A stretch of DNA of 64,000 bases from Rubeoparvulum massiliense (lineage in GTDB: Bacteria > Bacillota > Bacilli > Rubeoparvulales > Rubeoparvulaceae): contig NZ_CVPE01000004.1 in NCBI RefSeq assembly GCF_001049895.1, positions 310,001 to 374,000 on the forward strand. Direction: 5' to 3'. The notes beneath the pieces were generated by a model, which saw only the letters and a program-made list of their open reading frames with translations, was not told where the DNA came from and ran no database searches. The first letter of the stretch is position 1. Each line of letters starts with the position of its first letter. This document shows positions 54,358 to 63,077 of the stretch, piece after piece. Position numbers and translations under genes: made by a program.

Positions 54358-54723
54358 TTACCTTGGTAGCATGAATCCCAGTGCTGCTGAAATACTACCA
54401 AGAATGATAGAGGTCACCACATAGATGAATGCTACCTTTTTCTCATTGGCCTGAAGTAAGGAGATCGTCTCATAACCAAAAGTTGAAAAGGTGGTATACG
54501 CTCCACAAAAACCAAGACCCCAAAAGAACCAAATCCCTTCATTGATCTGACCAGTGAGATATTGATTAGCCAACCAGCCAAGGATAAATGATCCTGTGAT
54601 ATTGATGAACCATGTACCTAGAGGAAAGGAAGTACCTTTTTTTATCCGCTGATTGATCAGATTGCCAAGGAAAAATCGAGCGCCTGCGCCAAGAGAACCA
54701 CCGAGACCAATAAACCAGATCAT
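54358..54723 (-). CDS. crcB: Fluoride efflux channel FluC/CrcB, second subunit
   Basis: 121-residue four-helix protein (GGSLGAGARFFLG; WFINITGSFILGW; YTTFSTFGYE). Fluc channels are dual-topology dimers that expel F-. GGGGGGAG stands 7 nt before the ATG. It overlaps the previous crcB by 4 bp; adjacent pairs usually form heterodimers. Confidence 0.93.
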   Translation of the reverse strand: MIWFIGLGGSLGAGARFFLGNLINQRIKKGTSFPLGTWFINITGSFILGWLANQYLTGQINEGIWFFWGLGFCGAYTTFSTFGYETISLLQANEKKVAFIYVVTSIILGSISAALGFMLPR

Positions 54724-55106
54724 ACTGCATCTCCCCCCTGATGATAAGAGCATGCCCAATGATGACCTGCATAAGTCAAAAGCAGTCCTAGTGTGGTCGT
54801 TAACAAGACATAAAGAAGGGGAAGAAGAAGATGCCCCGCCTGAAATAAATGAATGGTCTCCATGGAAAAGGTTGAAAAGGTGGTGAAGGAACCGAGAAAG
54901 CCTGTACCAAGCAATAACGTAAGCTGAGATGGTATTTTTCTACTACGACTTGCTGTGGTAAGCAGCCAGCTCAGTAGGAAGCAGCCTATTATATTCACCA
55001 CGAAGGTCCCCCAAGGGAATCCTTGCTCCGTATAGAATGCTATACCGACACCATATCGACTGATTGCACCGAAGAAGCCACCGATCATCACATATAATCC
55101 ATTCAA
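54720..55106 (-). CDS. crcB: Fluoride efflux channel FluC/CrcB, first subunit
   Basis: 128-residue partner of the next gene (GGFFGAISRYGVG; VVNIIGCFLLSW; SFTTFSTFSME). TTG start at 55106 after AAAGGTG. A fluoride riboswitch was looked for upstream but not found. Confidence 0.92.
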   Translation of the reverse strand: MNGLYVMIGGFFGAISRYGVGIAFYTEQGFPWGTFVVNIIGCFLLSWLLTTASRSRKIPSQLTLLLGTGFLGSFTTFSTFSMETIHLFQAGHLLLPLLYVLLTTTLGLLLTYAGHHWACSYHQGGDAV

Positions 55107-55227
55107 CAGAATCACCTTTCTTGCTGCTATGCCATTTAGCCCCTATGATCGTATATACAGTGAGTCTGCTCTATCGATGTGAGAATGTCAATGCTCTCCT
55201 CGATCGTGAAATTGTTGATCTACTAGC

Positions 55228-55539
55228 TTATGGTACAGCACTAGGGAGTTTTGCCTGCTTAAGCAGCTGAATAAATGAAAGCAAATTCTGTTGTTGAGGT
55301 ACTTCAGCATTCACTGCTTTCATGCTTTTCACCACCTTCTGCTAAGCTTATAGGGAATATCCCACAAATTTAAGAGCGATAATCTTCTGCAATGTCATAA
55401 AATCCTCGGGCTTATAATAACGATGTCCTGATGGTGTACGGGTAGCCTTTAATAGACCCACTTCATCATAATAATGAAGTGTCCGTAGGGTGACTCCGGT
55501 TATCCTAGCAAAATCACCAATTGGAAACTGCTTTTCCAT
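55228..55539 (-). pseudogene. Decayed MerR family regulator
   Basis: The first 63 residues are a good MerR winged helix (IGDFARITGVTLRTLHYYDE, SGHRYYKPEDFMTLQKIIAL) ending in FVGYSL, where a TAA (55348) and then a TAG interrupt the frame. The same frame continues open with an ATG at 55323 and 31 codons (beginning MKAVNAEVPQQQNLLSFIQL) to a stop at 55228, which look like residue of the missing coiled-coil/effector region. Two stops and a shortened middle make this a likely pseudogene; a short DNA-binding peptide could still be made. Good ribosome site before 55539. Confidence 0.7.
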
Positions 55540-55561
55540 TTTATCTCTCCCTTCCAACCCC

Positions 55562-55592
55562 ATCATATCGCCTCACGTAACGTAAGATGCAA
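55562..55592 (-). promoter_or_regulatory. MerR-type promoter with 19-bp spacer
   Basis: On the minus strand TTGCAT (55592-55587), a 19-bp spacer holding the dyad CTTACGT..ACGTGAG, and TATGAT (55567-55562). The long spacer with central dyad is diagnostic of MerR-regulated promoters and is intact although the gene is broken. Confidence 0.75.
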
Positions 55593-55692
55593 GCAGAAAA
55601 TGTAGTATATCTTCTTTCTACGATATTATTTTTATGAAATAGATTTACAAGCTTTTATATTTTGTATAATTAATGAAAGGAGTGTTGAAGCG

Positions 55693-56214
55693 ATGAAACA
55701 AGTAAAACTGTATAACGTGATTTTCCCAATCTGGGTTATCATGTTCTTTCCACCGATTATCCTGATCACGATGATCGGGAACTTCATCATCGACTCTTTG
55801 GTCGTCATCATCTGCTTCTATGCCTTTAAGCTAGCCAATGAGCAAAGAAAGCTAGGTAGTTTTTATATGCACAGCATCTGGAAGGTGTGGATATTTGGAT
55901 TCATAGCTGACATTATTGGTGCTGTGTTCCTATTTACAATCGGGTTACTAGATGATTTCCAATTCATGAATTTACCCAATGATTTGATCAATGGAATCTT
56001 TTATGATCCCTTTAGCAATCCCCTCGCAGTACTCGTTATCCTTATATCCATTCTTATATCAGGGGCATTCATCTTCCTCTTTAATTACAAGCTTATTTTT
56101 CGTGAGCAGATAGAAGATCAAAAGCTGCGATTAAAGGTTGCGCTTACCATTGCTATCGTCACCATGCCTTGGACCTTCTTAGTGCCAACAAAATGGTTCT
56201 ATCAAGGCTTCTAA
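55693..56214 (+). CDS. Membrane protein of unknown function
   Basis: 173 residues with four hydrophobic helices and charged loops; opening KLYNVIFPIWVIMFFPPIIL. No family recognised. AAAGGAG and a TATAAT-like box precede it. It stands alone, divergent from the merR remnant. Confidence 0.75.
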   Translation: MKQVKLYNVIFPIWVIMFFPPIILITMIGNFIIDSLVVIICFYAFKLANEQRKLGSFYMHSIWKVWIFGFIADIIGAVFLFTIGLLDDFQFMNLPNDLINGIFYDPFSNPLAVLVILISILISGAFIFLFNYKLIFREQIEDQKLRLKVALTIAIVTMPWTFLVPTKWFYQGF

Positions 56215-56352
56215 GGCGAGAAAATGCCGCTTATTATTAAGTTGAATATGGCTATTTATTGCTCTAATTTCAAATAAAAATACTAATTGTGATTATCTTT
56301 TGTATTTTTCACCCTTAAATTGTATAATCTATTGGTAAAGGAGTGATTAGAT

Positions 56353-57483
56353 GTGACGATTCAAGGTTTAATGCCTTTACCAGTAGCTGTTGAACCAAAA
56401 ACTGCGCTTAGAATATTGCAGTTACTAGCAGAAGTGAGTAATAAAATTGGTCGTCTCGATGAAAAATTTAGCCACTCCGTTGTAAGTACTCAGCTAGTGA
56501 ACCTTCTCTCCTTAAGTGAATCTGTCCAGTCCACGCGGATTGAGGGAACACAGATCACATTTACAGATATGATGGAGCATAAAGACGAGCGTCATCCTAA
56601 ATGGGAAATTACAGAAGTTAAAAACTATCAGCAAGCTTTACTTGATGGATATGAACGTATTCGAAATGGGTATCTCATTTCTTCACGACTCGTATTGGAT
56701 TTACATGCGATATTGATGCATGGTGCACGTGGATCAAGCCAAGCAAGTGGTCAATTTCGAAAAATCCAAAACTTCATAGGCCCAACAAAGCGTATTGAAG
56801 ATGCTTCCTATATTCCAATCTCTGCAGATAAAATCAATGAGTTTATGCAGAATTGGGAAACCTTCATCAATGGACATCCATATGACCAACTGCTCCCGAC
56901 AGAGCACTTATCCAATGAATGCTTTATTATCAATGAAAATAGCCACCCGCTATTGAAGGCAGCTATCATACATGCACAATTTGAATCAATTCATCCATTT
57001 TTAGATGGAAATGGACGATTAGGGCGAATTTTGATTGTACTTTATTTTGTACAATCAAAACTCATCACATACCCCATATTCTTTGTAAGCGAAGAACTTG
57101 AGCACGAACGCCTTCGCTATTATGACTTATTAAATGGTGTACGTGGAGAGAATCCTGATTGGGGTAGTTGGATACAATTCTTCATCAACGCTTGTAATCG
57201 TATGGCAGTTAAAATTAATCATAAGCTAGATGCGGCAAATAAACTTGCCATGGATGGATTGAAACAATGTCAGACTGATTCAGAAAAACGCACCTGGCTG
57301 TACACCTTTAGTGATCCCCATACCGCTGTGAAGAATGTAGCAAAGCATTTGAACATTGCACCGAGCACAGCAAGATCTGCACTGAATGCTTTAGTAGATA
57401 AAGAATTATTATATACCGACAAGCAAACAAAACGTAACAAAAAGTATACAAATTATGAACTGCTTAGGATTTTAAGGGGTTGA
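56353..57483 (+). CDS. Fic family protein (AMPylase), class II
   Basis: 376 residues: N-terminal Fic_N region with the inhibitory motif STRIEG at residues 60-65 ((S/T)xxxE(G/N), so class II with built-in autoinhibition), Fic core with HPFLDGNGRLGR at 214-225, and a C-terminal winged helix (HLNIAPSTARSALNALVDKE). Fic enzymes transfer AMP or another phosphate group to target hydroxyls. GTG start 9 nt after AAAGGAG. No antitoxin gene lies next to it. Confidence 0.92.
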   Translation: MTIQGLMPLPVAVEPKTALRILQLLAEVSNKIGRLDEKFSHSVVSTQLVNLLSLSESVQSTRIEGTQITFTDMMEHKDERHPKWEITEVKNYQQALLDGYERIRNGYLISSRLVLDLHAILMHGARGSSQASGQFRKIQNFIGPTKRIEDASYIPISADKINEFMQNWETFINGHPYDQLLPTEHLSNECFIINENSHPLLKAAIIHAQFESIHPFLDGNGRLGRILIVLYFVQSKLITYPIFFVSEELEHERLRYYDLLNGVRGENPDWGSWIQFFINACNRMAVKINHKLDAANKLAMDGLKQCQTDSEKRTWLYTFSDPHTAVKNVAKHLNIAPSTARSALNALVDKELLYTDKQTKRNKKYTNYELLRILRG

Positions 57484-57491
57484 TTGTCAGC

Positions 57492-57515
57492 TCTTTTTTG
57501 TCCTTCCACAAAAAA
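57492..57515. terminator. Short terminator between convergent fic and threonine dehydratase genes
   Basis: CTTTTTTGT and ACAAAAAAG form a 9-bp stem with a 6-nt loop, suitable in both directions. Confidence 0.55.
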
Positions 57516-57518
57516 GGT

Positions 57519-58487
57519 TCAATCATCTGTATTCAGCACTCGCATGATCAGAGATTCATCCACATTGCCACCTGTAATGATACAGAGGACATTCTTCCCT
57601 GTAATTTCTGGAATTTGGTGCTCCAATAATGCTGCAATGGTAACGGCACTCGATCCTTCAATGATATAGCGATGATGAATCGCCATCCACTTCATTCCAC
57701 GAGCAATGCTCTTTTCACGAACCAGTTTATTGTCATCCACTCTGGAAAAGGCGAGTTGCAAAGGTCCTTCATGAATGCCACCATAAATCCCATCTGCAAT
57801 GGAATCTTGATATGTAACATCCACCATTCTTCCTGCCATGAAGGACTCATACCAAGCAGGAGAGGCTTCACTCTGTACGCCAATCACCTGCACTTTTGGC
57901 TGTATCGCTTTCGCAGCCGTAGCAATTCCGTTGATCAGCCCGCCTCCACCTACTGGGACCAAGATCAGATCAAAATCTGGTTTCTCCAGCATAGCCTCTA
58001 AGCCAATCGTACCTTGACCGGCCATTGTGACCACATCATCAAAGGCAGGAATAAAGGTCCGCCCCGTTTCCTTCACCAATTGATACGCATACTCTTCTGC
58101 TTCGTCATAGGATGTACCAAGCTGGACGATCTCTCCACCATATCGTTGAATTCCGCTAATTTTTGCTTGGGCTGTGTTCTCGGGAACGACAACAAGAGCA
58201 GAGGTGTCATATAAAGAGGCTGCGTAAGCCACCGCCTGGGCATGGTTCCCAGAGGATGCTGTGATCACTCCTCTTTTTTTCTCCTCAATGCTTAATGACG
58301 AAATTTTACTCAAGGCCCCTCTTGCTTTAAAGGAACCTGTCTTTTGCAAATTCTCTAATTTAAAATACACCTTGCAATTCAGTAGATTCGATAAGGGTTC
58401 TGAAAAGATGATAGGCGTTTCTACAATATGATGCTTGATGCGATTCTTTGCTTGAATAATGTCTGCTAGAGATAATTCCATATGCAT
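57519..58487 (-). CDS. Threonine/serine dehydratase, PLP-dependent (TdcB/IlvA type)
   Basis: 322-residue fold-type II PLP enzyme that deaminates threonine to 2-oxobutanoate. PLP lysine in KTGSFKARGA (~ residue 55), SSGNHAQAVAYAA and the phosphate cup GGGGLINGIA are present. There is no C-terminal ACT-like regulatory domain, so it is of the catabolic, short type; serine racemase-like activity is possible. Monocistronic. Confidence 0.9.
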   Translation of the reverse strand: MHMELSLADIIQAKNRIKHHIVETPIIFSEPLSNLLNCKVYFKLENLQKTGSFKARGALSKISSLSIEEKKRGVITASSGNHAQAVAYAASLYDTSALVVVPENTAQAKISGIQRYGGEIVQLGTSYDEAEEYAYQLVKETGRTFIPAFDDVVTMAGQGTIGLEAMLEKPDFDLILVPVGGGGLINGIATAAKAIQPKVQVIGVQSEASPAWYESFMAGRMVDVTYQDSIADGIYGGIHEGPLQLAFSRVDDNKLVREKSIARGMKWMAIHHRYIIEGSSAVTIAALLEHQIPEITGKNVLCIITGGNVDESLIMRVLNTDD

Positions 58488-58560
58488 TAGACCCCGTTTC
58501 TCTTATCCAAATTTCTGTATCATTTTTCATAATGATACCATATTGGTGCAAGATTGGAAG

Positions 58561-59337
58561 TTAAATTCTACAGAGTGTAAACCCGCCTCCCCTAACCTCA
58601 GCATTGAATAGACTCTTTCCATCTTTATAGGTATAAATATCTCCACTGGATGTCAGCGGAAAATCACTCTTCAAATGACCTGCCACTTTTTTATATTGAA
58701 GTGTAAAACCATCGTTTTCTGGAATTGCTATTTTTACATTCGCTCCCGTTGATACAGATTTGATTCTTTGAAACATCTTTGTTGAGCGAACATCAATATT
58801 CCTTCCGATTGAATTGATGTTTAATTCTGAAATTTCTCCTTCGAGCTTGATTGCAGATGATGTAGATTGGAGTGTTAACTTCTGAATATCCAGATGATTC
58901 CCAGTGATCTTACTGCCAATTACCTGAAGATCCAGTTCTACCATTCTCCCTGAAAGCTTAGCATTGCCTGAGGTTAATTTACATTTGCAGCTATCTACAT
59001 TAAGATCCCCAACCATGATACTTCCACCTGTGGAGGTTATTGAAATAGCATGAAATTGTTTATTAGGAAGATAGAGTTCTAATGCAGTTTTTTCTAAATT
59101 GACCCCAAGGTTTAAGATCTTCTTCCTGCCATCAGTAATCACTAATCTCCCATGATTTACTTTATAGCGGAAGAGTTTATGTTCTGGGAGGTTATCATCG
59201 CCGTGCTGAACAACTTCGATCTTCTCATTTTCACTTTGATACAGACGAATATCGCCTGTCATCCAATCGATTACAACATCTGAGATCTCATCTGAAATAA
59301 CCTGCTTCCTCTGAAGAATGGTTTGATTATTGAACAT
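58561..59337 (-). CDS. DUF4097-type beta-strand repeat protein
   Basis: 258 residues without signal peptide, built of repeated short beta strands (GGSIMVGDLNVDSCKCKLTSG, GNAKLSGRMVELDLQVIGSK), like the DUF4097 toast-rack fold often found with ABC exporters and two-component systems. Last gene of the TetR-ABC operon. Role unknown. Confidence 0.75.
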   Translation of the reverse strand: MFNNQTILQRKQVISDEISDVVIDWMTGDIRLYQSENEKIEVVQHGDDNLPEHKLFRYKVNHGRLVITDGRKKILNLGVNLEKTALELYLPNKQFHAISITSTGGSIMVGDLNVDSCKCKLTSGNAKLSGRMVELDLQVIGSKITGNHLDIQKLTLQSTSSAIKLEGEISELNINSIGRNIDVRSTKMFQRIKSVSTGANVKIAIPENDGFTLQYKKVAGHLKSDFPLTSSGDIYTYKDGKSLFNAEVRGGGFTLCRI

Positions 59338-59412
59338 ATGAACCTTCCTCTCAATCTATTCTCTTTATAGTTGTGCAGAAATTGATGACCAGGTTTTTGA
59401 TCTGGACTTCGC

Positions 59413-60111
59413 TCATTCCACTTCCATTTGGTCTACCTTTCTCATCAGCTCAATGGTGATAGCAATACTTATAAGAACCATGATCCCCAATAGGTTCATG
59501 CTTATGAGCGTATTGTCCGTGCTTTTTACAATAAGATTGCCAACAGTGGCACATAAAATAAGCGCTGTCACAATAGTGGTTGGAATGGAATTCTTAATAA
59601 ATCCAATTCTCATGGCAATGATTCCAATACCATTTACGATCAACGTTGATATGATGATTGAGCTCAATGTGGAAAACAGTAATTCTTGAGAGAGTGAATC
59701 CTGAACAATGGGTGAAATCACTTCTGTCATGCTAAAGATCACGAAAGGAGGAATATTACTGATTAGTATGGCAACTATCGTAAATACCGTTACTACTGCA
59801 ATCTTAGCCAATAATATTCTTATCCGCTTAGCTGGGTAAGTAAATTGAAGGATCAGCTTTTCTCCTCGATATTCATCAATGATAAACCGCGAATACATAA
59901 TCGCTGATAGAATTGAGAAAAAAATCATGCTGATAACTCTTGTGAACATAAAAATATTGGAGTAATTTTGAAAATCAGGTTCATTTTCTACTTTTGCAAC
60001 AAAGGAAATAAAATAAATAAACACTGTAAGAAGAATACTAGCCATGATACTAGCCAATAGATACGGTCTCATTTTTATTTTTCTAAGTTCTAGTTTCATT
60101 AGCTTATACAT
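59413..60111 (-). CDS. ABC-2 type transporter permease
   Basis: 232 residues with six hydrophobic helices. Pairs with the ATPase encoded immediately upstream; GGAGG 8 nt before the ATG at 60111 lies inside the end of that gene. Substrate unknown; these pairs often export peptides or lipids, including antimicrobial peptides. Confidence 0.87.
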   Translation of the reverse strand: MYKLMKLELRKIKMRPYLLASIMASILLTVFIYFISFVAKVENEPDFQNYSNIFMFTRVISMIFFSILSAIMYSRFIIDEYRGEKLILQFTYPAKRIRILLAKIAVVTVFTIVAILISNIPPFVIFSMTEVISPIVQDSLSQELLFSTLSSIIISTLIVNGIGIIAMRIGFIKNSIPTTIVTALILCATVGNLIVKSTDNTLISMNLLGIMVLISIAITIELMRKVDQMEVE

Positions 60112-60838
60112 CTTTGTACCCTCCACCCATCAATTCAAAGAAATACCCCTCAAGATCACTTTGAAGCTCTTTGTTTATCTGAACCATTGAAATCTCTTGC
60201 TTGATAATACCATTGGCGATGATGCCGACCGTATCTGCAATATGCTCAATCTCACTAAGAATATGGCTTGATATGATCATGGTCACCCCCCGATTGTGTG
60301 CTAGATCAAGAAAAAGTTTCCTCATTTCTAGGATTCCGATGGGATCAAGTCCATTGATAGGTTCATCCAATAGTAATAATTTTGGCTTGTGTATAATTGC
60401 TCGAGCAATACCTAAGCGCTGTCGCATTCCTATTGAGAACTTAGAAACAGGCTGTGAGCGGGTGTGTGCTAGTCCTACCTTTTCTAGTACTTCTGAAATA
60501 TTCACGTCTTGCATGTTCATATATTCAAGGTGTAAGCTCAAATTTTCTTCTGCTGATAGATGTTCATAGAAAATAGGAGCTTCGATGATGCTACCAATAT
60601 TTCTTAGCAGCTCATCCCGGTGGATTGCCATATCCTTACCAAACACCGTCACCTTACCTGCTGTTGGTGTTAGAAGACCCATCAACATTTTTAATACAGT
60701 TGTCTTCCCAGCACCATTGAGTCCCAAAAATCCATAGATGGTCCCTTGCTTCACAGATAAATTACAGCCTTTAATCACTTCCATTCCAGAGAATACTTTT
60801 ACGAGATTTTCTGCTCGAACCGCGATTTCATTAGGCAT
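60104..60838 (-). CDS. ABC transporter ATP-binding protein (exporter, CcmA/BcrA type)
   Basis: 244 residues with Walker A GLNGAGKTT, signature FSIGMRQRLGIA, Walker B LLLDEPINGLDP. BcrA/NatA-like ATPase. The ATG at 60838 follows GGAGG by 11 nt and overlaps the end of the TetR gene. A self-resistance or drug exporter role is possible. Confidence 0.9.
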   Translation of the reverse strand: MPNEIAVRAENLVKVFSGMEVIKGCNLSVKQGTIYGFLGLNGAGKTTVLKMLMGLLTPTAGKVTVFGKDMAIHRDELLRNIGSIIEAPIFYEHLSAEENLSLHLEYMNMQDVNISEVLEKVGLAHTRSQPVSKFSIGMRQRLGIARAIIHKPKLLLLDEPINGLDPIGILEMRKLFLDLAHNRGVTMIISSHILSEIEHIADTVGIIANGIIKQEISMVQINKELQSDLEGYFFELMGGGYKDV

Positions 60839-61490
60839 CTTGTCCATATCCTCCGATCTCAGCATACTGTTTTGAGATTTTTTCAATGAGCTGATCACTA
60901 ACAATATCCGCTCCTAATGCTTTCATCATTTGCTGTAAAAATTGCAAACGACGGACCGTTTCCTCATAATCTCGTTCAAATAGCAGAGGATTACTCCAGA
61001 TGTTCACAAGTAATATGAAAACCTCTGCACATTCAGAAGGAAATTCTGTAGTAATCGAACCATCCTCTCTCCCTTCCCGCATTAGATCAGCAATGACCAA
61101 TGCATCCTTATTGACTCCTTCGCGCATTCCTGTCACAACAAATTGTGGATTCTTTATCTGTTGGCTTAGAAGACTATCCATGGCATGGGCATCTTCATCT
61201 GCAATCATCTGCTCTAATATTTTGGTCAGTTTATCTCTTGCATTCGCAGCCTGGGTATTCTGAATAAGATAATCTAGCATGTGAGCAGCATAGCTGAACT
61301 GTCGATCCATCACAGCATACAATATCTCTTCTTTTGATTTGAAATGGTGATAGATCGCCCCCTTCGACATCCCCAGTTCGTCAATAATCTCTTGAATACT
61401 TGTCTTTTCATAGCCCTTCTCTTTAAATAGCTTTGCTGAAACATTCAATATTTGTTCTAGTGTCTGTTCTGGATACTTATTTCTAGCCAT
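60831..61490 (-). CDS. TetR/AcrR family transcriptional regulator
   Basis: 219 residues with N-terminal TetR helix-turn-helix (AKLFKEKGYEKTSIQEIIDE, GMSKGAIYHHFKSKEEI) and a large ligand domain. AAGGAGG 6 nt before the ATG at 61490. Overlaps the ATPase gene, so regulator and exporter are one operon. Probable operator at 61507-61525. Confidence 0.92.
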   Translation of the reverse strand: MARNKYPEQTLEQILNVSAKLFKEKGYEKTSIQEIIDELGMSKGAIYHHFKSKEEILYAVMDRQFSYAAHMLDYLIQNTQAANARDKLTKILEQMIADEDAHAMDSLLSQQIKNPQFVVTGMREGVNKDALVIADLMREGREDGSITTEFPSECAEVFILLVNIWSNPLLFERDYEETVRRLQFLQQMMKALGADIVSDQLIEKISKQYAEIGGYGQDA

Positions 61491-61506
61491 ATTCATCCTC
61501 CTTATA

Positions 61507-61525
61507 GAAACCAACCGTCGGTATC
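61507..61525. promoter_or_regulatory. Probable TetR operator
   Basis: GAAACCAACCGTCGGTATC is an imperfect palindrome (GAtACCgA versus GAAACCAA half-sites) 17 bp upstream of the regulator start. Typical spacing for autorepression. Confidence 0.5.
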
Positions 61526-61625
61526 TATGATACATTATTACATGCAATATTTATTCATGTCAATAATAGGATGTTCTAATCCACCTAACGAGGTAGAAGC
61601 ATTCGTAATGCCATTACGATCAAAA

Positions 61626-61661
61626 GCCGAGGTAGAGTGAAATATCCTTCTCTACCTCGGC
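61626..61661. terminator. Hairpin between small membrane protein and TetR gene
   Basis: GCCGAGGTAGAG pairs with CTCTACCTCGGC across 12 nt. It ends the minus-strand gene at 61717. Confidence 0.65.
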
Positions 61662-61716
61662 CGTAATCCCATCAGAACCGATGCTACTTAATTCTTCATT
61701 CCAATATTAGCTTATA

Positions 61717-62019
61717 CTAGGTGAATTTGAAAATACCTCCACAAATAACGATAATGAGTATCACCACAGATAAGCCTAACGAGAGAACGACGGTTGTAAT
61801 ACTTCTGAGCATCGTCCACCAATTAGTGATACCCGCGAAACCAATCACCCCAAGTAAACATGTAATTAATGAAAGTATAAGCACAATGTGAAGCGGATGT
61901 ATATGTAGTAAATTCATCATGATATCAATAATTTCACGCGTTGAAATTGCGAGAAAAAATAAACCGAGACAAACAAAAGCAAAGATAAATGACCAAAGAT
62001 TGATGTGCCTTTTCATCAT
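61717..62019 (-). CDS. Small membrane protein, unknown
   Basis: 100 residues with three hydrophobic helices (FIFAFVCLGLFFLAIS; VLILSLITCLLGVIGFAGI; TVVLSLGLSVVILIIVICGG). No family recognised. GGAAGGAG before two adjacent ATG codons at 62019 and 62016. Stands alone. Confidence 0.7.
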   Translation of the reverse strand: MMKRHINLWSFIFAFVCLGLFFLAISTREIIDIMMNLLHIHPLHIVLILSLITCLLGVIGFAGITNWWTMLRSITTVVLSLGLSVVILIIVICGGIFKFT

Positions 62020-62188
62020 AAATCTCCTTCCATTATTGGGCTACTGTATCTACGGTTATACTTAATCCTAGCAAAAAAGTATTAATATTACAATTTATCT
62101 TCGCGAATGAGATAAACAATATTGCTTGCCTATCATCATTATGTTACTATTTTAGTATATTTTTACATATTAGGAGGAGATGTTTTGC

Positions 62189-62944
62189 ATGAAACGCTTT
62201 TTCATGGGGATCATCGTGGGCATTATATTAACCAGTTCCTTTGCTGTATTCGCCGCCAATGGTAAAATGATTGAGGCCATCTATTCAATCAAGGATATTA
62301 AGATCAATGGTGTTTCCAAGATGCCAAAGGGTGAGAAACTTCAACCTTTCGTATACCAAGGAAGTACATTCGTGCCATTGCGTTTTGTTAGTGAGAACTT
62401 AGGCTATCTTGTTGAGTGGGACGGAGCTACCAATTCCATCTTAATCGATGAAAAGTCTCGAAAAATCCAGAAGGTGGTTTATCCAGGTGATGGAATTAAA
62501 AACTCCTATTTAGAGGGTGCAGAAGAAAAAACAGGTTGGCTGCAACCATTAACTTGGTATGAAGAAACGATCAATGGAACACTTTTTGATCTTTATGGAC
62601 AGGAATATGATCGATATATCTATATTACATCTACAATACTAAGTGAAAGATCAACCAAGGTACAGTTCAAATTAGATGGTGAGTATGATCAGTTTGCTAC
62701 CACTATCGGTTATGCTGAACGAAAGATGGAAAATTTCGAAGACTATATACATGATAAATTTATGGTGCAATTTTATGTTGATGGGGTCTTAACTAAAACA
62801 ATCGTTGTAAAAAAGGATGAACCCTACCACAGTATACAAATACCTTTGGCAAACGCCGACACATTTGAAATTGTTTTGGAACGAGATGTGACTAATAATG
62901 GATTTGGATTCTTTAATCCTGAGTTTATCAAGTTCAAGAAATAA
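62189..62944 (+). CDS. Secreted stalk-domain (copper amine oxidase N-terminal-like) protein
   Basis: 251 residues: signal peptide (FFMGIIVGIILTSSFAVFAA), then a stalk domain (ASTFVPLRFVSENLGYLVEW-type block and ILIDEKSRKI) and a C-terminal beta domain resembling NPCBM-type carbohydrate modules. Stalk domains anchor or present proteins at the cell surface. The ATG at 62189 is chosen because TAGGAGGAG abuts the ATG at 62180. A terminator follows. Confidence 0.85.
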   Translation: MKRFFMGIIVGIILTSSFAVFAANGKMIEAIYSIKDIKINGVSKMPKGEKLQPFVYQGSTFVPLRFVSENLGYLVEWDGATNSILIDEKSRKIQKVVYPGDGIKNSYLEGAEEKTGWLQPLTWYEETINGTLFDLYGQEYDRYIYITSTILSERSTKVQFKLDGEYDQFATTIGYAERKMENFEDYIHDKFMVQFYVDGVLTKTIVVKKDEPYHSIQIPLANADTFEIVLERDVTNNGFGFFNPEFIKFKK

Positions 62945-62960
62945 TTTAAGAACACTAAAA

Positions 62961-63014
62961 TAAGCAGACCTCCACTAGTCTTTCCTTGAAGGATTAGTGG
63001 GGGCTGCTTATTTT
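62961..63014 (+). terminator. Terminator after stalk-domain gene
   Basis: AAGCAG..CCACTA pairs with TAGTGG..CTGCTT and is followed by ATTTTGT. Confidence 0.7.
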
Positions 63015-63077
63015 GTATTCAAGTTGCTGGATAATAGCTCCTCTCCATCACTGCCTATCATGGTGAAGAGCTTATCA

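Noticed and set aside
55116-55345. Fluoride riboswitch before the crcB pair
   Set aside because: The conserved crcB-motif elements were looked for and not found in the leader.
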